Below are positions 1 through 3,671 of a stretch of 7,003 nucleotides of DNA, in pieces. The position numbers were made by a program, and so were the translations under genes. Numbering within the stretch: position 1 is the first letter of the stretch; every line of letters starts with the position of its first letter. This stretch comes from JBEHWX01 sp048498995 (GTDB lineage: Bacteria; Bacteroidota; Ignavibacteria; OLB7). Location: the NCBI GenBank assembly GCA_048498995.1, contig JBEHWX010000170.1, forward strand, positions 1 through 7,003, written 5' to 3'. The notes below the pieces were generated by a model that saw only the letters and a program-made list of their open reading frames with translations, made no database searches and had not been told where the DNA came from.

Positions 1-1
1 C

Positions 2-328
2 GACGAGGCCGACAACATCACGATCTCGGTGCCGGCCACGGCCACCATCTCGACCACCTCCGGCGCCGGCGCCAGCATGACGGTGACCCTGAACCGCGCG
101 GCGCTGCGCGTGGGAACCACGAGCGCGCAGGCCTCCTCCTCGGCGCTCGATGCCTCGAGCGGCTCAGCGACGACGGCTCTGTCGGCTGACGGCTCGGGCG
201 ACGGTGTTGCCAACGACGGCATGGGACAGTCGTACCTCTGGATCGGCGGGTCGGTGACGCCGACGGCCACGCAGCAGCGCGGCAGCTACAGCGGCACCTT
301 CACCGTCTCGGCCGCCTACTCCAACTGA
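2..328 (+). CDS. DUF4402-like secreted fimbrial subunit, 3' end (5' truncated by window edge)
   Basis: The reading frame is open from base 2 to the TGA at 326-328, so the start and any signal peptide lie outside the window; the internal ATG at base 68 region and the GTG near 29 are not needed as starts. The fragment is rich in Ser, Thr, Ala and Gly with no Cys or Lys. Its last 35 residues contain a 'WIGGSVTPTATQQRGSYSG' stretch and end in TFTVSAAYSN. This is the closing pattern of DUF4402-type domains (VGG, then a Q-rich turn, G-x-Y-x-G, then an alternating final strand), and the two complete paralogs at 2148 and 2707 end the same way. The likely role is an exported structural subunit of a surface fibre handled by the chaperone encoded next. 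Its middle part does not resemble the other two, so it may be a different subunit class, for example a major pilin versus minor ones. That last point is inference. Confidence 0.75.
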   Translation, partial: DEADNITISVPATATISTTSGAGASMTVTLNRAALRVGTTSAQASSSALDASSGSATTALSADGSGDGVANDGMGQSYLWIGGSVTPTATQQRGSYSGTFTVSAAYSN

Positions 329-373
329 GCAGGCGCAACGAGCACGGATAACGAACATTTCCCTTCCTGACCC

Positions 374-415
374 ACGGCCGGCAAGCTCCGGAGCGATCCG
401 GAGTTTGCCGGCCGT
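374..415 (+). terminator. Long stem-loop after the first subunit gene
   Basis: Arms at 374-391 and 398-415 pair over 18 bp with a single G-T wobble and a 6-nt loop (AGCGAT). The stem lies 46 bp after the subunit stop and 32 bp before the chaperone ATG. No T-run follows (AATCCTTC), so it is not a textbook intrinsic terminator. It could attenuate read-through, or stabilise the 3' end of an abundant subunit mRNA so that the subunit is made in excess of the chaperone. The structure is directly visible; the role is inferred. Confidence 0.5.
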
Positions 416-446
416 AATCCTTCAAGAAGACACAGATTCAGCAACG

Positions 447-1310
447 ATGATCAAGCTCTCCAAACTCTCGATCCCGTTCTTTCTGATCATGCTCGTCGGA
501 CTCGTCTCGAACGCGTCCGCTCAGCTCGAACTGGCGCCGACTCGGGTTCTCCTCTCCTCGCGTCAGCGGACGCAGGAGGTGACCGTCCGCAATACCACCG
601 GCAAGCCGATGGAAGTGTCGACCGACCTCAGCTTCAAGCTGATCCGCGCCGATGAGGATGGATCGCTCTCGCTGGATTCGGCAAAGACCGACCTCGAACG
701 CGCCCGCTCCGGACGGGACTGGGTGAAGATCTTCCCGCGTCGGTTCACGCTGGCGCCCGGCGCCTCTCGGCTGATCCGGGTGATGGTCACGATTCCGGAT
801 TCGGTGGCCGATGGCGAGTACTGGGCGCGGATGATCGTCGCCGGCATGCCGCTCGGCTCCTCGGTGCCGGTCACGTCGGATTCCACCGAGGGATTCGCCA
901 CCGACCTTACGATGCGCCTGGAGATGGATATTCCGGTCATGATCCGGAAGGGGCCGGTCAGCACCGGCATCGAGGTGGTCAACGCCGAGGCGCGCGCCAC
1001 GCCGGGTGGAAGCCTCTTCCTGCTCGATCTGCGCCGCAGCGGCAACAGCGCCTACCGCGGCACGCTCACCCTGACGGTGCAGCGCGCCGACGGAACGGTC
1101 GCCGCCACGCGGGAAGCGCAGTATACCACCGAGTTCGACCTTCGCACGGCGATCCGCCTGCCGAAGCTGACCGATGGCGTCTACGACGTGTCGGTGACCT
1201 CGAAGAGCGTGAAGAAAGGGAGCGCGAACGACGCGGTGATTCCCGCGCCGGACATGTCGCGGAGCTATCATCTGGCGGTCGCCGGAGAGCATCTCACGCT
1301 CACCCCTTGA
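447..1310 (+). CDS. PapD-like periplasmic fimbrial chaperone
   Basis: This is a 287-aa protein starting at ATG 447. An in-frame TTG at 405 lies inside the preceding hairpin and would put polar residues in front of the signal peptide, so it is rejected. Residues 1-25 form a Sec signal peptide (MIKLSK, hydrophobic core, NASA before Gln26). The mature protein opens with LELAPTRVLL, as PapD-type N-domains do, with Arg33 in the position of the conserved Arg of the subunit-binding cleft. The middle has W92-V-K-I-F-P-R-R-F, then L-A-P-G at 102-105 and L-I-R-V at 109-112, and G-E-Y-W-A-R at 123-128. These match the PapD pattern of proline-rich turn, 'pg...iRv' strand and 'Ey.l' strand. A second Ig-like domain follows from about residue 150. 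Such chaperones bind exported subunits by donor-strand complementation and deliver them to the usher. The SD is weak (AAGAAG at 424-429, too far upstream). The Lys112 equivalent of PapD cannot be assigned without alignment. Confidence 0.85.
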   Translation: MIKLSKLSIPFFLIMLVGLVSNASAQLELAPTRVLLSSRQRTQEVTVRNTTGKPMEVSTDLSFKLIRADEDGSLSLDSAKTDLERARSGRDWVKIFPRRFTLAPGASRLIRVMVTIPDSVADGEYWARMIVAGMPLGSSVPVTSDSTEGFATDLTMRLEMDIPVMIRKGPVSTGIEVVNAEARATPGGSLFLLDLRRSGNSAYRGTLTLTVQRADGTVAATREAQYTTEFDLRTAIRLPKLTDGVYDVSVTSKSVKKGSANDAVIPAPDMSRSYHLAVAGEHLTLTP

Positions 1311-1334
1311 GTCCACGCCGACCGGATCATCCAA

Positions 1335-1361
1335 CCGGCCGTGACGCCGGCGACCGGCCGG
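1335..1361 (+). other. GC-rich stem-loop after the chaperone gene
   Basis: CCGGCCG (1335-1341) pairs with CGGCCGG (1355-1361) across a 13-nt loop that itself contains the palindrome GCCGGC. It starts 24 bp after the chaperone stop. The nearest T-rich stretch (CCTTTTATT, 1378-1386) is about 17 nt further on, too far for standard intrinsic termination. It may be a weak terminator or an RNA-stability element; confidence in function is low. Confidence 0.3.
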
Positions 1362-1407
1362 ACGTGATTCAGAAGAGCCTTTTATTCGTGACCACGCCGA
1401 CGTAATC

Positions 1408-1484
1408 ATCGGTGAATGCCCAAACAATGGGCCTGGATAGTCGTCTTCCCGGAAGCATGAGATTTACCGGTCGCGACGCGACCG
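1408..1484 (+). promoter_or_regulatory. Candidate structured 5' leader of the small gene at 1506
   Basis: Bases 1408-1417 can pair with 1462-1471 over 10 bp with two G-T wobbles. This closes a multibranch loop that contains a hairpin GCCC-(7 nt)-GGGC at 1418-1432, directly stacked on the closing helix, and a short CTTC-CCG-GAAG hairpin at 1445-1455. A further hairpin, CGGTCGCG-A-CGCGACCG at 1468-1484, overlaps the 3' strand of the closing helix and lies 5 nt before the AGGAGGG ribosome site. The two folds are therefore partly exclusive, as in leaders that switch translation. It does not match the conserved cores of c-di-GMP, cobalamin, TPP or purine riboswitches that I can recall. Folding was done by eye, and chance pairing in GC-rich DNA is possible. 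Confidence 0.3.
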
Positions 1485-1489
1485 ATTTC

Positions 1490-1496
1490 AGGAGGG
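1490..1496 (+). promoter_or_regulatory. Strong ribosome binding site of the 84-aa gene
   Basis: AGGAGGG lies 9 nt before ATG 1506. It is the best SD in the window and decides both that this frame is translated and where it starts. The large structural genes nearby have much weaker sites. Confidence 0.65.
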
Positions 1497-1505
1497 TTTG
1501 GCAGC

Positions 1506-1760
1506 ATGAGGATGACACTTCCCGTTTCAGGGGCCACGGCGCGGCAGGCCGTCGATGCCACGGTTTCGTTCGCGACCTCGGTCTCGATGTCTGATAGACG
1601 CCTCCTCGAAGGCACCGACGCGCGCGGCGGCACCAGCAGTTACCGATACGACGTGGCGATGTTCCGCTCCACGGCGGCATGTCCGGGAGGAACCCGGTCC
1701 GCGCACATCATCTCCCTGCGCGGCAACGATGGCGATCACGTGGTGATCGCCGTCTACTGA
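1506..1760 (+). CDS. Small protein of unknown function (84 aa)
   Basis: I do not recognise this protein. It is supported by a strong SD 9 nt upstream and by mostly G or C third positions throughout (for example GCC, ACC, GGC, CTC, ATC codons), matching its neighbours. It has no signal peptide or membrane segment. The N-terminal half is rich in Ser, Thr and Ala; the middle has basic residues and DARGGTSSYRYD; there is a single Cys (in TAACPGG). The end, GNDGDHVVIAVY, resembles the last strand of the neighbouring DUF4402-like subunits, which end in SAAY or SAVY. It could therefore be a remnant of a subunit gene or a small cytoplasmic regulator. The first reading rests only on those few terminal residues. 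It sits alone, about 195 bp after the chaperone and about 390 bp before the next subunit, with its own terminator downstream, so it looks like an independent transcription unit. Confidence 0.55.
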   Translation: MRMTLPVSGATARQAVDATVSFATSVSMSDRRLLEGTDARGGTSSYRYDVAMFRSTAACPGGTRSAHIISLRGNDGDHVVIAVY

Positions 1761-1775
1761 GAACCGCGAACGAAT

Positions 1776-1802
1776 TCGAAGATTTGCACTCGAAGATTTG
1801 CA
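1776..1802. repeat. 13-bp tandem duplication
   Basis: TCGAAGATTTGCA occurs exactly twice, at 1776-1788 and 1790-1802, separated by one base. It lies 15 bp after the small gene's stop and contains no recognisable element. It is probably a recent slippage duplication. Confidence 0.8.
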
Positions 1803-1844
1803 GTAGTTGTAGTGCCGTGACAAAGTCCCGTTGTTCATGGCAGG

Positions 1845-1886
1845 CGGGCCGCCCGGGCGAAAGCTCGGACGGCCCGTGTCCTTTTC
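1845..1886 (+). terminator. Intrinsic terminator after the small gene
   Basis: CGGGCCG (1845-1851) pairs with CGGCCCG (1870-1876), and inside it CCGGGC (1853-1858) pairs with GCTCGG (1863-1868, one G-T wobble) across a GAAA tetraloop. A single C-A mismatch lies between the two helices. The stem is followed by TGTCCTTTTC, a moderately T-rich tail. A GNRA loop on a 13-bp GC stem with a T tract is a good rho-independent terminator. It closes the small gene and isolates the subunit genes downstream, which then need their own promoter. Confidence 0.65.
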
Positions 1887-1955
1887 GGGATGCCGGTTTC
1901 CCCCACCAGATCCTCCCTCGATGCATCCTCGAGGCACCCTCCATCCTTCCCACGC

Positions 1956-1987
1956 TCCCGAGACCGGGCAGTCCCGAGACCGGGCAG
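1956..1987. repeat. 16-bp perfect tandem duplication
   Basis: TCCCGAGACCGGGCAG occurs twice head to tail (1956-1971 and 1972-1987). Each unit contains CCCGAGACCGGG, which forms a short imperfect hairpin. The second copy runs directly into the AGTGTCCG motif described in the next entry, so the duplication could alter spacing in a promoter region. Confidence 0.8.
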
Positions 1988-2021
1988 TGTCCGGAATCCG
2001 GATCGCGTTCGGATCCCGTAC
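1986..2021 (+). promoter_or_regulatory. Tripartite motif upstream of the paralog pair, shared with the usher upstream region
   Basis: AGTGTCCG (1986-1993), four bases, CCGGAT (1998-2003), then CCGTAC (2016-2021). The same three blocks in the same order precede the usher at 3533-3557, with identical spacing between the first two. The extra 11 bases here contain a second CGGATC (2010-2015 versus 1999-2004), so this copy looks like the other with an internal duplication. It may be an operator or promoter for co-regulated fimbrial units. An AT-rich patch (about 2035-2080) unusual for this DNA lies between it and the gene and may hold the promoter; I cannot assign -35 or -10 boxes with confidence. 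Confidence 0.35.
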
Positions 2022-2147
2022 AGCCTCATCATCACCAAATCCTGGTTTTCTTCAAAATTTACCAGATTTCGGTAGTGGCATGAATTTCCACGAGACCATT
2101 TCCAACCAACAATTGTCTCTCGCCTCCTCCCCCTCGGAGTCTTGCAG

Positions 2148-2663
2148 ATGCCTCTTTCGACAACATACGCGACACGGCTCTCCTCGATCTGGATCTGGCT
2201 GGCCCTGCTGTTCGTGATACTGACCGGAGTGGCCTCGGCCCAGAGCGCGGACGTGTCGATCACCGTCAGCGGCGTTCGCAACGCCTCCTACGGCACGCTC
2301 TTCCGCTCCTCTACCTCGTCGGTGGCCTACACGTCGACAAACGCGGCGGAGTTCGCCATCGTCGGCAAGCAGAACAAGGCCGTCCGGATCACGGTGAGCG
2401 CGTCGACGCCGACGCGCGGCTCGATCACGCTGCCGCTGTCGATCCAGCAGACCGAATGCGCCTACAGTCTCGACGACGGCGCGACCTGGACACGATTCAC
2501 GACCGGGACGCACTTTCAGGACGCATACTTCCCGACCGGCACGCAGAATGGTTACGTCAGCGGCACGATCCGGATACGTGTCGGCGGGACGGTCACCAGC
2601 GGCGCGACGCAGCAGCAAGGCACGTATGGCGGCACCATCACGGTGTCGGCGGCATATCGATGA
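2148..2663 (+). CDS. DUF4402-like secreted fimbrial subunit (paralog 1)
   Basis: This is a 171-aa protein. ATG 2148 is chosen over the TTG at 2142 because GGAG at 2136-2139 is 8 nt from the ATG. Residues 1-31 form a signal peptide (Arg10, a long Trp/Leu/Ile core, VASA before Gln32). The mature part is all-beta in character: an opening alternating strand DVSITVSG, then a NASYGTLFRSSTSSV segment, NAAEF, KAVRITV, CAYSLDDGATWTRF, GTIRIRVGG and the closing QQQGTYGG-TITVSAAY. The 'IRVGG...G-x-Y-x-G...vtvsaaY' ending is the DUF4402 signature. It has one Cys, at 104, so no internal disulfide is possible. It is likely a fibre subunit exported by Sec and passed to the chaperone at 447 and the usher at 3672. 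The N-terminal strand could serve as the donor strand, which is inference from other chaperone-usher systems. It is 43 bp from its paralog, so the pair is probably co-transcribed. Confidence 0.8.
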   Translation: MPLSTTYATRLSSIWIWLALLFVILTGVASAQSADVSITVSGVRNASYGTLFRSSTSSVAYTSTNAAEFAIVGKQNKAVRITVSASTPTRGSITLPLSIQQTECAYSLDDGATWTRFTTGTHFQDAYFPTGTQNGYVSGTIRIRVGGTVTSGATQQQGTYGGTITVSAAYR

Positions 2664-2673
2664 TGCGTGAGCG

Positions 2674-2685
2674 CCGACGCGTCGG
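2674..2685. repeat. 12-bp perfect palindrome between the two paralogs
   Basis: CCGACGCGTCGG reads the same on both strands and lies in the 43-bp gap between the stop of paralog 1 and the start of paralog 2. It could be an operator half-turn pair or a short RNA hairpin. GC-rich palindromes of this length also arise by chance. Confidence 0.4.
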
Positions 2686-2706
2686 ATTCTCTCCAACCGA
2701 CATCAA

Positions 2707-3291
2707 ATGTTCAACATGCGGACTATCACGAAGAACGCGGCAACAACCTTCTCCGGCCAACCCGAATCGTCGACGATCGAGGCAACGCGCCGCGCGGGCG
2801 CAGGACGCTGGCTCGCCATGCTGAGCTTCCTGCTGCTCATGGCGGCTCCGGCATCCGCGCAGTCGCTGATCGAGCAGTACTTCTCGATCAACGTCAGCGG
2901 CAATCACAACCTCGCGTTCGGCAACGTGTACCGCTCTTCGACCTCCTCGGTCAACTACGCCTCGGTGAACGCGGCCGAGTTCACGCTGATCGGCATGCAG
3001 ACGAAGGCGGTCCGAATAACGGTCACGACCGGAACGATGGTGCGCGGCACGGCGCCTCTTCCGATGAGCGTGGCGCAGGCCGATTGCGCCTACAGCCTGA
3101 ACAACGGCACCACCTGGACGCGATTCAGCACCGGCACCCTGTTCCAGGATACCTCCTTCCCGGTCGACAACATCAGCGGGATCTTCCGGGGGACGATCAG
3201 GATCCGCGTCGGAGGGCTGGTAACGGCAACCGGGCGACAACAGCAGGGACTCTACACCGGATCGATCACCGTCAGCGCGGTGTACAAGTAG
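2707..3291 (+). CDS. DUF4402-like secreted fimbrial subunit (paralog 2)
   Basis: This is a 194-aa protein if it starts at ATG 2707; ATG 2716 is equally possible and neither has a clear SD. ATG 2818 would leave a signal peptide with no basic residues (MLSFLLLMAAPASA), so the longer form with Arg residues before the core is preferred. The n-region is then unusually long, about 34 residues. Cleavage is expected after PASA, before Gln. The mature part starts with a SLIEQYFSINVSG strand and then follows paralog 1 almost without gaps. I count 73 identities in the last 120 residues, including RSSTSSV, NAAEF, KAVRITV, CAYSL, TWTRF, FQD and GTIRIRVGG. The single Cys (127) is at the same place as in paralog 1. 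It is likely a second subunit of the same fibre, arisen by tandem duplication. Differences concentrate in short loops, as expected for surface-exposed parts. Confidence 0.8.
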   Translation: MFNMRTITKNAATTFSGQPESSTIEATRRAGAGRWLAMLSFLLLMAAPASAQSLIEQYFSINVSGNHNLAFGNVYRSSTSSVNYASVNAAEFTLIGMQTKAVRITVTTGTMVRGTAPLPMSVAQADCAYSLNNGTTWTRFSTGTLFQDTSFPVDNISGIFRGTIRIRVGGLVTATGRQQQGLYTGSITVSAVYK

Positions 3292-3305
3292 CGGCGTTGA
3301 ACCGT

Positions 3306-3347
3306 GCGGCGTGGGATCGGCCATGGGACCGGCTGATTCCACGCCGC
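3306..3347 (+). terminator. 17-bp stem-loop after paralog 2
   Basis: Arms 3306-3322 and 3331-3347 pair over 17 bp with two G-T wobbles around an 8-nt loop (ATGGGACC), starting 14 bp after the stop codon. There is no T tract. Like the hairpin at 374-415, it closes a subunit gene and precedes a lower-abundance assembly component. This fits partial termination or 3'-end protection that sets subunit:usher stoichiometry. Confidence 0.5.
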
Positions 3348-3381
3348 CGTATCTCCGATTCCCCGGACGGCATCGACGATG

Positions 3382-3423
3382 CCCATCTCCCCTCCCACTC
3401 ACCACATCCCCCTCTCCTCAGCC
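3382..3423 (+). other. C-rich, G-free tract, possible Rho loading site
   Basis: Bases 3382-3420 contain no G and are mostly C with T and A. They lie in the untranslated 335-bp gap before the usher, just after the 3306-3347 stem. C-rich, G-poor unstructured RNA is what Rho binds, so Rho-dependent termination between the subunits and the usher is plausible. The composition is seen; the role is inferred. Confidence 0.35.
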
Positions 3424-3532
3424 CGGGCCGACCCCGGCGTGACCAGGCATCGTCGGTCGACCTCATCCTCCAGGCGGGTCGCGTAACGAGCACATCTCCC
3501 CGTCCGAGTCTTTCTCGCCGCGCCGGACGGAA

Positions 3533-3557
3533 AGTGTCCGATTCCCGGATTCCGTAC
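3533..3557 (+). promoter_or_regulatory. Tripartite motif upstream of the usher
   Basis: AGTGTCCG (3533-3540), four bases, CCGGAT (3545-3550), one base, CCGTAC (3552-3557). It is the compact counterpart of the element at 1986-2021. The TGTCCG block also has an inverted partner, CGGACA at 3564-3569, and a second, CGGAC at 3524-3528, so dyad or hairpin structures are possible. The rest of the 3292-3671 spacer shows no gene. Confidence 0.35.
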
Positions 3558-3671
3558 GGTTGCCGGACAGAGCGACCAACGCATTGTGGGCGATTTTGAC
3601 GTGGAATCGCGGATTTTTCCGGCGGCATGATTCTGATCGACAGAGGAAGAACGCTTGACGGATTCCCTACT

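Noticed and set aside
405..446. Upstream TTG start for the chaperone
   Set aside because: It lies inside the hairpin stem, has no SD and would bury the signal peptide behind 14 polar residues.
438..1427. 329-codon minus-strand frame opposite the chaperone
   Set aside because: Shadow frame: Arg/His/Gly-rich composition and no domain, while the + frame has a signal peptide and PapD features.
1408..1484. Assignment of the leader to a known riboswitch class such as c-di-GMP-I
   Set aside because: The conserved core segments (for example the ACGCAAAGC-like stretch) are missing, so only an unclassified structured leader is claimed.
1311..2147. Insertion sequence or other mobile element in the long spacer
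   Set aside because: No transposase-like frame, no terminal inverted repeats and no target-site duplication were seen; the direct repeats are tandem, not flanking.
2667..3599. 310-codon + strand frame overlapping paralog 2
   Set aside because: Its product is Arg/Gln/His-rich with no domain pattern, and it overlaps a gene clearly homologous to its neighbour; it runs on through the untranslated spacer by lack of stops only.
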